Shown here: positions 53,170 to 61,370 of the stretch, piece by piece
Layout: each line of letters begins with the position of its first letter
Numbering within the stretch: position 1 is the stretch's first letter
Source of the DNA: Rhodanobacter ginsengisoli
Lineage (GTDB): Bacteria > Pseudomonadota > Gammaproteobacteria > Xanthomonadales > Rhodanobacteraceae
Assembly (NCBI RefSeq): GCF_042657065.1
Contig: NZ_JBHSNF010000001.1
Span: 1,860,001-1,924,000 of the forward strand
Length of the DNA stretch: 64,000 bases
Direction: 5' to 3'
Position numbers and translations under genes: made by a program
Notes under the pieces: model-generated
Databases searched by the model: none
What the model was told of the DNA's origin: nothing
What the model saw: only the letters and a program-made list of their open reading frames with translations

Positions 53170-53880
53170 TCAGTGACCGGCGATCTGGCCACCATCGACG
53201 TGCAGGATCTCGCCCGTCACGAAACCGGCGGACTCCAGATACAGCACGCCGCCGACGATGTCGCTGATCTCGCCCATGCGGCCGACCGGATGCAGCGAGG
53301 CAAGCGCGGCATGGGTTTCCGGCCCGTGCATCGGGGTCTTGATCACGCCCGGCGCCACGGCGTTGACGCGGATGCCGCGCTTGGCGTACTCGATGGCCAG
53401 TGACTTGGTGGCGGCGTTCAGGCCGCCCTTGGTCAGCGACGCCAACACCGACGGCACGCCGTCGATCGCGTACTCGGCCAGGGTGGTGGTGATGCTGACG
53501 ACGTGGCCGCTGCCCTGCTTCTCCATCTCGGCGATCGCGAACTGGGTGACGTGGAAGAAGCCGTTGAGGTTGACGGCCAGATTCTGGGCGTAGTCCTCGA
53601 CGGTGAAGGCGGTGAACGGCTTGGCCGTGAAGATGCCGGCGTTGTTCACCAGCGTATCGACGCGGCCGAAGCGCGCAACGGCCTCCTTGACGATGCGCTC
53701 GGCTACCGAGCGATCCGAAATGTCGCCGGCGACCGTCAGCACGTCGGGGTTGTTCGACGGCTGGATCGAGCGCGAGTTGGCGACAACGCGATAATCGCGA
53801 TCGAGGAAGGCCTTGACCAGGCCCGCGCCGATGCCCTGGGACGCGCCGGTGATGATTGCAACTTTCCGCTGAGTGCTCAT
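53170..53880 (-). CDS. SDR-family protein lacking the catalytic tyrosine
   Basis: A 236-residue short-chain dehydrogenase fold with TGASQGIGAGL and VNNAGIF. Where YxxxK is expected it has VLASLTKGGLNAATKSLA: the lysine is kept but the tyrosine position is alanine. A variant of this kind occurs in a known SDR subset. Redox activity is therefore doubtful or uses a different proton donor. C-terminal IRVNAVAPGVIKTPMHGPE is normal. It precedes the tautomerase gene. Confidence 0.82.
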   Translation of the reverse strand: MSTQRKVAIITGASQGIGAGLVKAFLDRDYRVVANSRSIQPSNNPDVLTVAGDISDRSVAERIVKEAVARFGRVDTLVNNAGIFTAKPFTAFTVEDYAQNLAVNLNGFFHVTQFAIAEMEKQGSGHVVSITTTLAEYAIDGVPSVLASLTKGGLNAATKSLAIEYAKRGIRVNAVAPGVIKTPMHGPETHAALASLHPVGRMGEISDIVGGVLYLESAGFVTGEILHVDGGQIAGH

Positions 53881-53986
53881 GATGTGAATACCTCGAAGAT
53901 GTGGGGGAAGTCCGAGAACCGCCGAAGTGTTCGGCGGCTCCGACAGCCCACAATCTAGGCGCGCATCGCGGATGTGCGAATCCCTG

Positions 53987-54958
53987 CTATTCGGCAGACA
54001 TCCTTCCGCGTGGCGACGGAATCGGAGGATTGGCGGGCGTCTCGGCATTCGTCACCAGGTCCGCAAACTGCGAGCGCAGGCGCGGCAGCGCGAAGTCCAC
54101 GAAGGCGCGGACCTTCGGCACGGCGAGGCGGCCATACGGCGACACCAGATGGACCGGCGTGGGTGCGGGCTCCGCATCGGCAAGCACGATGCGCAGCAAT
54201 CCCTGCTCGATCTCCCGGGCGACGTGATAGGAAAACAACCGCGTCACGCCATGCCCTTCGACCGCCGATGCCACAGCAGCCTGTATGTTGTCGATCACCA
54301 GGCGCGGCGTGAACGAAACGGAACGCGGCACCGATGACCCTTCCAGCGGAGGAAAGCTCCACGAGTCCAGTCCCATGTGTGCCATGGCGATGATCCGCTG
54401 CTTGGCCAGGTCGGCGAGCTCCACGATGCGCGGCTGCGTCGCCAGGTACTTCGGCGACGCCACGACGACTTTGCGGACTTCCCCGATGCGATGCGCGACC
54501 AGTGTGGAATCGGCCAGATGGGTAATGCGCAGTGCCAGGTCCATGCCTTCATCGATCAGGTTGACCGGTCGTTCCAGCATGTGCATCCGCACGGTGACCG
54601 TCGGATATTCATCCATGAAGGCATCGACGATCGGTCGCAGGATCTCCACCCCGGCGAACACGGTCGAGGTGATCGTCAGCGTGCCCCGCGGCACCGACCG
54701 TTCGCCCGCGGCCTGCCGGTCTGCTTCCTCCAGGTCGGCCAGAATCTTCCTGCATGCCAGTGCATAGCGCTCCCCTGCTTCGCTCAGCCTGATCGATCGG
54801 GTGGTCCGGTGCAGCAGCGGCACGCCTACCCGGGCCTCCAGAAAGGCGACGGCCCGGCTTACCGCGGCGGCGGAGCGACCGGTCTTGCGACTGGCGCCGG
54901 CGAGGCTGCCTTCATCGAGCGCCGCGATGAAGACTTTCATGGCATCAAGACGGTCCAT
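53987..54958 (-). CDS. LysR-family regulator
   Basis: A 323-residue LysR protein; HTH is FIAALDEGSLAGASRKTGRSAAAVSRAVAF as expected, with the two-lobed effector domain after it. Starts at MDRLDAM (ATG 54956-54958). Located 106 bases upstream of the SDR gene on the same strand, which it may control. Effector unknown. Confidence 0.83.
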   Translation of the reverse strand: MDRLDAMKVFIAALDEGSLAGASRKTGRSAAAVSRAVAFLEARVGVPLLHRTTRSIRLSEAGERYALACRKILADLEEADRQAAGERSVPRGTLTITSTVFAGVEILRPIVDAFMDEYPTVTVRMHMLERPVNLIDEGMDLALRITHLADSTLVAHRIGEVRKVVVASPKYLATQPRIVELADLAKQRIIAMAHMGLDSWSFPPLEGSSVPRSVSFTPRLVIDNIQAAVASAVEGHGVTRLFSYHVAREIEQGLLRIVLADAEPAPTPVHLVSPYGRLAVPKVRAFVDFALPRLRSQFADLVTNAETPANPPIPSPRGRMSAE

Positions 54959-55083
54959 AGCGCATGCCTCGCGGGTAAGCGGTCGACGGTGAGTACCGAT
55001 GGTCAATTTGACCACCGGGCCGCAGATCACGTCGATAGCACCTCATCGGGGCACTGTCTGCGCGCGGTCTCTCCGGGCGTTGT

Positions 55084-56163
55084 TCAATGCTTCGACGCCT
55101 CGATCAATTCGGCTTCCAGTGCCTGCATCAAGGTGCGGGTGGAAAGGGCTCGCGCCAGTGGCGCTCCCTGCCCGGCCCAGTGCGCGCCGTAGCCGGTTTG
55201 CCCGGCGGCCTTCCCTGCCCGGTTCAACGCCTTGCCGGCGTCGTAGGCAATCGGATAATCGGGCACGTTGTCATCGGGCACGTCCGCGCCCCATTGGGTG
55301 AACGCGCTGGCGAGGCTTCGTGCCGGGCGCCCGGAGATCACCCGCGTCATCGTGGTGCAACGGGCTGCATCGCTGAACAGGCGCTCGCGAAAGCCGGCGT
55401 CCGCCAGTGACTCGTCAGTGGCGATGAAGGCCGTTCCCAATTGGGCCGCGCCGGCGCCGAGCGCCAGGGCGGCGGCGATACCGGCGCCGTCCATGATGCC
55501 TCCGGCGGCGATCACCGGCAGGCCCACGGTTCGCACCAGCAGGCGCGTCAAGGCCAGGGTGCCCAGGCGACTGTCTTCGGCGTCGGGATCGAACATACCC
55601 CGATGACCGCCGGCCTCGTAGCCCTGGGCGACGATGGCATCGATGCCCGCGGCCTCGATCGCCTCGGCCTCCGCCACATTCGTCGCCGTCGCCAGCAAGA
55701 CGATGCCGGCGTCGTGCAGCGCGTCGACCTGGCGTCGATGAGGCAGGCCGAAATGGAAGCTCACCACCTTCGGCTTCTCCTCGACGAGCATGGCCAGCAT
55801 GGCGTCGTCGACCAGAAAGGAGCGGTACGGCTCCTGCAGCGTTGCGGGCGCGCTGGCGCCCCAGCGCTCGAACTCCGGACGCAGCCGTTCGAGCCAGCCT
55901 GCTTCCCTGGCCCGATCCACCCGTGCGGGCCGGTGGACAAAGACATTCACATTGAGCGGGCCGGCGCTCAGTTCACGAAACCGGTGAAGCTCCTTCCGTG
56001 CCGCGTCCGCGTTCATGGCGCCGACGCCGAGCGAGCCCAGGCCCCCGCTTTCGGTCGCCACGGCCGCCATGGCCGGCGACGACACCCCGGCCATCGGCGC
56101 CTGGATGATCGGGAGCCGGATGCCGAGCAGCTCGAGCCATCCCGGGTGGTCGCGTGTCGCCAT
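55084..56163 (-). CDS. Nitronate monooxygenase
   Basis: A 359-residue FMN-dependent TIM barrel that oxidises nitronates. It has LPIIQAPMAGVSSPAMAAV at the start, the catalytic-His region GYEAGGHRGMF and the phosphate-binding loop PVIAAGGIMDGAGIAAAL, with GAGAAQLGTAFIATDES. These are the class I NMO signatures. Only 2 bases downstream of the broken SDR gene. Confidence 0.88.
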   Translation of the reverse strand: MATRDHPGWLELLGIRLPIIQAPMAGVSSPAMAAVATESGGLGSLGVGAMNADAARKELHRFRELSAGPLNVNVFVHRPARVDRAREAGWLERLRPEFERWGASAPATLQEPYRSFLVDDAMLAMLVEEKPKVVSFHFGLPHRRQVDALHDAGIVLLATATNVAEAEAIEAAGIDAIVAQGYEAGGHRGMFDPDAEDSRLGTLALTRLLVRTVGLPVIAAGGIMDGAGIAAALALGAGAAQLGTAFIATDESLADAGFRERLFSDAARCTTMTRVISGRPARSLASAFTQWGADVPDDNVPDYPIAYDAGKALNRAGKAAGQTGYGAHWAGQGAPLARALSTRTLMQALEAELIEASKH

Positions 56164-56165
56164 GA

Positions 56166-56527
56166 TCAGCTCTCCTGCGGCAAGGAAGCGGGGGCCGGGA
56201 AGTCGGTGGATCGACTGAGCGGCTCCCAGGCGGTGATCTGCTCATCCAGGTCGGCCAGATGCCTGCGCACGACGTCGAGTGCGGCGCTGCCAGGCCGCAG
56301 GTGCACCGGCGGCTGCTCGGCCTCGATATCGATCGCCTCGACGTCCGTCACGTCGTGTACCACGGTATGCGCGCGTCCGGGAGCCATGGCCTCGGCGTTT
56401 GGTGCTCATCCCGGCGCACCGTGCCGATCACCTGATGACCGGCCGCGAGCGCGGTATCGGAGTATGCACGCCCGAAGCCCGAACGCACACCGGTTATCAG
56501 CGAGACCTTCGGGCTGTCTTGGTTCAT
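56166..56527 (-). pseudogene. Broken SDR oxidoreductase gene
   Basis: From ATG 56527 the frame has the SDR start VSLITGVRSGFGRAYSDTAL and AAGHQVIGTVRRDEHQ, then shifts frame. The other frame continues as AMAPGRAHTVVHDVTDVEAI. The next sequence is already the C-terminal end (SAALDVVRRHLADLDEQ, ITAWEPLSRSTDFP). About 200 residues with the active site are missing, leaving 1/3 of a ~280-residue enzyme: one frameshift and one internal deletion. Confidence 0.7.
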
Positions 56528-56680
56528 CGTCGTGCTCGATGGCCTGTAGCTTAGGAGCAACTTGCCGCTACGCGGCGAATGCAACCACTCTAGGCGCACG
56601 GAGTGCCGGGGCGAAGACCTGCCGCACGGCACTCAGCCTTCCGCCAGGCGGAAGAATCAACACTCCACCGCGGAGCGCCT

Positions 56681-57331
56681 TCATCCGAGATGTCTGCGGA
56701 ACCAGTCCCGGCTCAGATCCACCACGGTCTCCAGCGTTCCCGGTTCCTCGAAAAGATGGGTCGCCCCCGGCACGATGCTCAGCTCTGTTTCGCAATGCAT
56801 GCGTGCCTGCGCCTGCCGATTCAGCGCAATCACCTCCAGGTCGAGACCGCCCACGATCAGCAAGGTCGGCGCGCGCACTTGCACCAGCGCCTCCCCGGCC
56901 AGGTCCGGACGGCCGCCCCGCGAAACCACGGCAGCGACCTGGGAACTCGCCGCAGCCGCCACAAGGGCGGCCGCGGCACCGGTGCTGGCGCCGAACAAGC
57001 CGAGTGGGAGTTGGCCGGTTTCCCCTCGTTCGAGCAACCAGTCGATCGCCAGCCCCATTCGCCCGGCCAGCAGCGCGATGTCGAAGACGTTGCGCCGGTT
57101 GGTGGCCTCGCCCTTGGTCAGAAGATCGAGAAGCAGGGTGGCGATGCCCGCTTCACCCAACGCGTCCGCGACGTAGTTGTTGCGCGGACTGAGCCGGCTG
57201 CTGTCGCTTCCGTGTGCAAAGGCCACCATGCAGGATGCATTTGCCGGCACGCGCAGCAGGCCCGGCAACCCGAGCGGTGGTATTCGCACCTCTTCGATGA
57301 CCGACGATGGGGACCTGGAATGCTCACGCAT
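56681..57331 (-). CDS. Dienelactone-hydrolase-like alpha/beta hydrolase
   Basis: A 216-residue alpha/beta hydrolase: FAHGSDSSRLSPRNNYVADAL, the nucleophile elbow GLFGASTGAAAAL (Ser), an acid in VGGLDLEVIALN and the His in PGATHLFEEPG. Such proteins often stand beside or are fused to phosphoribosyltransferases in stress clusters. Starts at ATG 57331 behind GAGGT. An FNR-like box lies 71 bases upstream. Substrate unknown. Confidence 0.82.
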   Translation of the reverse strand: MREHSRSPSSVIEEVRIPPLGLPGLLRVPANASCMVAFAHGSDSSRLSPRNNYVADALGEAGIATLLLDLLTKGEATNRRNVFDIALLAGRMGLAIDWLLERGETGQLPLGLFGASTGAAAALVAAAASSQVAAVVSRGGRPDLAGEALVQVRAPTLLIVGGLDLEVIALNRQAQARMHCETELSIVPGATHLFEEPGTLETVVDLSRDWFRRHLG

Positions 57332-57401
57332 GGTGATACCTCCCCGGTAGATGCGAAAAGCCGGAACCGCTTGAAGCATCGCGCATGCCCGATGACGCAT
57401 G

Positions 57402-57415
57402 CTGACCCCGATCAA
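57402..57415 (-). promoter_or_regulatory. FNR-like box upstream of the hydrolase gene
   Basis: Minus strand TTGATCGGGGTCAG: one half-site perfect, two mismatches overall. GATGCT (57380-57375) lies 31 bp from the centre as a weak -10. Confidence 0.45.
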
Positions 57416-57465
57416 GTATCGGGCATTTTCCGGCGACGTTCCTGCATTGCTCGCATGCGCGGAAT

Positions 57466-57479
57466 TTGATCCAGATCGC
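57466..57479 (+). promoter_or_regulatory. FNR-like box upstream of polX
   Basis: TTGATCCAGATCGC, two mismatches, with a weak -10 (TACGCT, 57501-57506) 31 bp from the centre. It lies 58 bases before the polX start. Confidence 0.45.
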
Positions 57480-57537
57480 CTCCCCTTTCCTGCGCGGCGA
57501 TACGCTGTCGACGATCCATGCCTCGGGAGCGCCCTCG

Positions 57538-59271
57538 ATGACTCGTCGCAATGCCGATATCGCCGCCATTTTCGAGGAAATCGCCGACCTGCTCGAATTG
57601 CAGCAGGCCAATACCTTCCGCGTGCGTGCCTACCGCAATGCCGCCCGCACGGTCTCCACCTGGCCCCGGGAGATGGCCGAGCTGGTGGCACAGGGTGGTG
57701 ACCTGGACGACCTGCCGGGCATCGGCAAGGACCTCGCTGGCAAGATCGGCGAGATCCTTGCGCGGGGCAGTTGCGACCAGCTCGATCGCCTGCGTGCGAC
57801 GTCTCCACCGGGCATCACCGACCTGCTGCATATTTCCGGCCTGGGGCCCAAGCGGGTGCACGCGCTGTACCACGAGCTGGGAATCCATACGCCGACCCAG
57901 TTGCTCAGCGCCGCGCGCGAAGGGCGTATCCGCGCCCTGCCCGGCTTTGGGGTGGCCAGTGAGCGGCGCATTGCCGAAGCCGTCGCCGGGCATCTGGAGC
58001 GCGCCCGACGCTGGCCGCTGGCACGGGTCAGCGCGCACGTCGAGGCGCTGCAAGCCTATCTGCGCGCGGCACCGGGCGTTTCCCGGGTCGTGGTCGCCGG
58101 CAGCTTTCGCCGTCGGCGCGACACGGTCGGCGATCTGGACATCCTGATCGTGGCCGGCGCCGGGGCCGCGCTGGCCGGCTACCTGACCGCATTCGAGGAA
58201 GTCGCCGACGTGCTTTCGCAGGGCCCCACCCGAACCAGTGTGGTGCTGAAGGACGGCCTGCAGGTGGACTTCCGTGTGGTGGGTGCCGCCAGCTTCGGCG
58301 CCGCGATGGTCTACTTCACCGGCTCCAAGGCGCACAACCTGGCCCTGCGCCGGATCGCCCAGGCACGCAAGCTGAAGATCAACGAATACGGCGTGTACCG
58401 CGACGGCAAGCGCATTGCCGGCGACACCGAGGCATCGGTGTATGCCTCCATCGGCCTCCCCGGCATCCCGCCGGAGCTGCGCGAAAACCGGGGCGAGATC
58501 GAAGCTGCCCGCGACGGGAAACTGCCGAAGCTGGTCGAGCGCAAGGACCTTCGCGGTGACCTGCATGCCCACACCACCGCCAGCGACGGTCGCGAAGGCC
58601 TCGAACAGATGGCCGTGGCCGCCCGGGCGGCAGGCCTGAGCTACCTCGCCATTACCGATCATTCACACAGCCTGGGTATTGCGCATGGGCTGGACGAACG
58701 GCGGCTGGCGGCGCACATCGAGGCGATCGACCGGCTCAACGAAAAGCTCGACGGCATCGTCCTGCTCAAGGGCATCGAGGTGGACATCCTGGCGGACGGA
58801 CGGCTCGATCTGCCCGATGCCGCCCTGGCTCGTCTGGACCTCGTGGTCGGTGCCGTGCACAGCCGCCTGGACCTGCCGCGCGAGCAGCAGACCGCACGCA
58901 TCCTGCGCGCGATGGATCACCCTCATTTCAGCATCCTGGCCCATCCGAATGGACGGCTGTTCGGCACGCGCGGCCCTTGCGAGCTGGACATGGACCGGAT
59001 CATCCGTCACGCCCATGAGCGTGGTTGCTTCCTCGAGCTGAACTGCCAGCCGGATCGGCTGGACATGTTCGACTTCCAGTGCCGCCAGGCCAGCAACGCC
59101 GGCGTGATGATCGCAATTTCCAGCGATGCCCATCACCGCAACGACTTTCGCTGGCTGTCGCTCGGCGTCGACCAGGCTCGGCGCGGATGGCTGGAGGCCG
59201 GTGGTGTTCTCAACGCCCTGCCCCTGCCGCAGTTGCGCAAGCGACTGGCGAGCACCATGGGTACGCGGTAA
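57538..59271 (+). CDS. polX: PolX: family X DNA polymerase with PHP exonuclease domain
   Basis: A 577-residue repair polymerase. The N-terminal helix-hairpin-helix domain has LPGIGKDLAGKIGEIL and ISGLGPKRVHALY; the polymerase core has GSFRRRRDTVGDLDILIV with the two metal-binding aspartates and YFTGSKAHNLALRRIA. The C-terminal PHP domain (~340-577) has DLHAHTTASDG, ITDHSHSLGI and ISSDAHHRNDF, a 3'-5' exonuclease. Acts in base-excision and gap repair. Start ATG 57538 follows GGGAG; the frame is open 72 bases further upstream. Confidence 0.93.
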   Translation: MTRRNADIAAIFEEIADLLELQQANTFRVRAYRNAARTVSTWPREMAELVAQGGDLDDLPGIGKDLAGKIGEILARGSCDQLDRLRATSPPGITDLLHISGLGPKRVHALYHELGIHTPTQLLSAAREGRIRALPGFGVASERRIAEAVAGHLERARRWPLARVSAHVEALQAYLRAAPGVSRVVVAGSFRRRRDTVGDLDILIVAGAGAALAGYLTAFEEVADVLSQGPTRTSVVLKDGLQVDFRVVGAASFGAAMVYFTGSKAHNLALRRIAQARKLKINEYGVYRDGKRIAGDTEASVYASIGLPGIPPELRENRGEIEAARDGKLPKLVERKDLRGDLHAHTTASDGREGLEQMAVAARAAGLSYLAITDHSHSLGIAHGLDERRLAAHIEAIDRLNEKLDGIVLLKGIEVDILADGRLDLPDAALARLDLVVGAVHSRLDLPREQQTARILRAMDHPHFSILAHPNGRLFGTRGPCELDMDRIIRHAHERGCFLELNCQPDRLDMFDFQCRQASNAGVMIAISSDAHHRNDFRWLSLGVDQARRGWLEAGGVLNALPLPQLRKRLASTMGTR

Positions 59272-59376
59272 CGAGATGCCGATCGGTGGCGACAGCTCCC
59301 GCGTGCGGTGCGTCGCGGAAGGCCTGACCTGATCGCCCCTCGTGCCGCACGTGGCCGATGACTCGCGCCGGCTCAG

Positions 59377-59390
59377 TTGATCTGCGTCAA
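59377..59390 (+). promoter_or_regulatory. FNR-like box upstream of the phosphoribosyltransferase gene
   Basis: TTGATCTGCGTCAA, one mismatch to TTGAT-N4-ATCAA, 57 bases before ATG 59448. The expected -10 position holds only CAGACT. Confidence 0.5.
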
Positions 59391-59447
59391 AACGCCCTGC
59401 GGGGACCGGAGCAGACTGTTTTCCATTGCTCGATGGAGTGTGCGCCG

Positions 59448-60119
59448 ATGTCCTTGCTGCCGTTCCTCGATCGTATCCAGGCAGGCCAGTTTCTGGCAGA
59501 TCGCCTGAGTGGCTGGCGTGGCCGCCACCCGCTGATCCTGGCGATACCTCGTGGTGCGGTGCCCATCGGACGCGTGCTTGCCGATGCGCTGGACGGTGAC
59601 CTCGACGTGGTGCTGGTGCGCAAGCTCGGTGCGCCCTTCAACCCGGAGTATGCGGTGGGCGCCGTTGATGAATCGGGCGACGTGCAACTGTCGCCGTATG
59701 CCGATTCTGTCGGAGCGGACGAGTCGTATCTCGCCGGCGAGGTTGCCCGGCAATTGAGGCGGATCCGCGAGCAGCGCCGTCTGTATGGCGAGGGCGGCGA
59801 GCCGATCGATCCGCAAGGCCGCGTGGTCATCGTGGTGGACGACGGGCTGGCCACGGGGGCGACGATGGCGGCCGCCCTGGCGTGGGTGCGCAAACGGACG
59901 CCGGCGCATCTGATCTGTGCCGTTCCCGTGGCATCGGGTGACGCCCTGGCGAGAATGGCCAGGCTTGCGGATGAGGTCGTATGCCTCGCCGCACCCGCCG
60001 ACTTCTCCAGCGTCGGCGCCCACTACATGCGTTTTCAGCAGGTCGAGGATGCCGAAGTCATCGCCGCGCTGCGTCGCCGGGACAAGGCCACCGGACGCGC
60101 GCCACCATCGCCCGGGTGA
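59448..60119 (+). CDS. Phosphoribosyltransferase-domain protein
   Basis: A 223-residue type I PRTase fold with the PRPP-binding motif VVIVVDDGLATGATMAAAL. The N-terminus LDRIQAGQFLADRLSGW and ILAIPRGAVPIG are typical of the stress-cluster PRTases often linked to dienelactone-hydrolase-like proteins. Nucleobase unknown. ATG 59448 has GGAG 9 bases upstream; an ATG at 59433 would add MECAP. Ends 6 bases before the ElaB-like gene on the other strand. Confidence 0.83.
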   Translation: MSLLPFLDRIQAGQFLADRLSGWRGRHPLILAIPRGAVPIGRVLADALDGDLDVVLVRKLGAPFNPEYAVGAVDESGDVQLSPYADSVGADESYLAGEVARQLRRIREQRRLYGEGGEPIDPQGRVVIVVDDGLATGATMAAALAWVRKRTPAHLICAVPVASGDALARMARLADEVVCLAAPADFSSVGAHYMRFQQVEDAEVIAALRRRDKATGRAPPSPG

Positions 60120-60125
60120 CTTTCT

Positions 60126-60422
60126 TCAGCGATGCGACCGGGTGCTCAGCATGCCCAGCAGGAACGACACGGTTGCCGCGACGCCCACGACGCCCCACGC
60201 ATTTTCGTGCACGTATCGGTTGCCTTGTGCCGAAGCCCGGCGCAGGCGATCAGTGGCATCCTGCTGCACTTGCTGCAGACGCTCGCGGACAGCATGCAGC
60301 CGCTGCCGAAGCCTTTCATTCCGCTCGCCGGCATCCTCTCCCACATCTTCGAGAAGCTGCTCGATATCCTCCGCGACCACGCGCAGATCCTCTTTCAGTT
60401 GCTCGTTGTAAAGGGGGTTCAT
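60126..60422 (-). CDS. ElaB/YqjD-like membrane-anchored protein
   Basis: A 98-residue protein with an acidic coiled-coil front (EQLKEDLRVVAEDIEQLLED, RLRQRLHAVRERLQQVQQ) and one C-terminal helix (GVVGVAATVSFLLGML) ending in basic residues. This matches ElaB/YqjD/YgaM proteins, inner-membrane anchored stationary-phase proteins that bind ribosomes in E. coli. ATG 60422 follows AGGAG. An FNR-like box is 115 bases upstream. Confidence 0.83.
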   Translation of the reverse strand: MNPLYNEQLKEDLRVVAEDIEQLLEDVGEDAGERNERLRQRLHAVRERLQQVQQDATDRLRRASAQGNRYVHENAWGVVGVAATVSFLLGMLSTRSHR

Positions 60423-60536
60423 GCATTTCTCCTGCCAGTGGACGAATCGTTCCAGCCCGATGCACACACGCCGCGCTGCCGCATGCAAGGCGGCGCAGGT
60501 CCATGGCAAACATAGCCGCGCGAGCCACGCCGCTCA

Positions 60537-60550
60537 TTGACCCACGTCAA
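60537..60550 (-). promoter_or_regulatory. FNR-like box upstream of the ElaB/YqjD-like gene
   Basis: TTGACCCACGTCAA: two mismatches, symmetric. On the minus strand TATGTT (60514-60509) is 32 bp from the centre, identical to the hexamer used for hsp20. Confidence 0.5.
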
Positions 60551-60650
60551 CATCCGGTGCCGGTCTTCGACGGCACGGGCCCCGGGTCGAAACCGCCTTG
60601 CACGACGGCCTGCCGTCCGCACGGAGCGTGGGTTGCAAGCGTCCATGTCA

Positions 60651-60664
60651 TTGACGGAGATCAA
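60651..60664 (+). promoter_or_regulatory. FNR-like box upstream of the host-attachment-like gene
   Basis: TTGACGGAGATCAA, one mismatch. TAAAGT (60686-60691) lies 31 bp from the centre. The rest of the 465-base gap 60423-60887 contains no gene I support. Confidence 0.55.
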
Positions 60665-60887
60665 CAGCGGATCCGGCGATCCCGCTAAAGTGAAAATGCA
60701 CCGGTGGCATGCCGTGATCCCACGGCACCCGGCCTCCGCGCATGTCAGGTAGAAGGTGTCTCGAGTGATTCGATCGGGGCGGAAGGACATGATGCGCGGA
60801 GACGGCTGCAACCGTGAGTGCGGATCGTCAGCCTCACGGCTGCCATCCGATTCATGTGACGCCCCGTATCCGGGGTGGGAGGTTGAC

Positions 60888-61349
60888 ATGTCGAGTACAT
60901 GGGTTCTGGTTGCCGACAGCACCCGCGCGCGCCTGTTCGAAGTCGCGCCTGCGAACAAGGCCCTGAGTGAGCTGGCCTGCTATACGAATCCCGATGGTCG
61001 GGCGCCCGGTCGCAAGGCAGCGACGGATCGATTGCCCCGGGTCAACGAGAGCGTGGGCAGTGTTCGTCACGCGATCGAGCCACACACTTCCCTGCGCGAA
61101 AAGAGCACCGACCATTTTGCTCATACCTTGGGCGAAACCCTGGAACGTGGGCGTCTGGAGCATTCGTACGACCGACTGGTGCTGGTCGCGCCGGATCGCT
61201 TTCTCGGTGCCTTGCGCGGCAATTTCAGCAAGGATCTGAGTGACTGCGTGGTGGGTGAGATCCGCCTCAACCTGACCGCGCTGCCGCTCCACGAACTGCA
61301 TTCGCGACTGCCAGGCGACCTGCTGGCCCGGGGGCTCGCGGAGTCATGA
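60888..61349 (+). CDS. Host-attachment-family protein
   Basis: A 153-residue cytoplasmic protein of the family named for a plant-attachment factor: STWVLVADSTRARLFEV at the N-terminus and SYDRLVLVAPDRFLGALRGNF, VGEIRLNLTALPLHELHSRL in the C-terminal half. The fold resembles eRF1/Pelota-type domains; the real role is unclear and it frequently appears among stress genes. ATG 60888 is preceded by GGGAGG; the frame is open to 60756 without a ribosome site. Confidence 0.82.
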   Translation: MSSTWVLVADSTRARLFEVAPANKALSELACYTNPDGRAPGRKAATDRLPRVNESVGSVRHAIEPHTSLREKSTDHFAHTLGETLERGRLEHSYDRLVLVAPDRFLGALRGNFSKDLSDCVVGEIRLNLTALPLHELHSRLPGDLLARGLAES

Positions 61350-61370
61350 AGTCGTTGCGCCGGAACGCCC

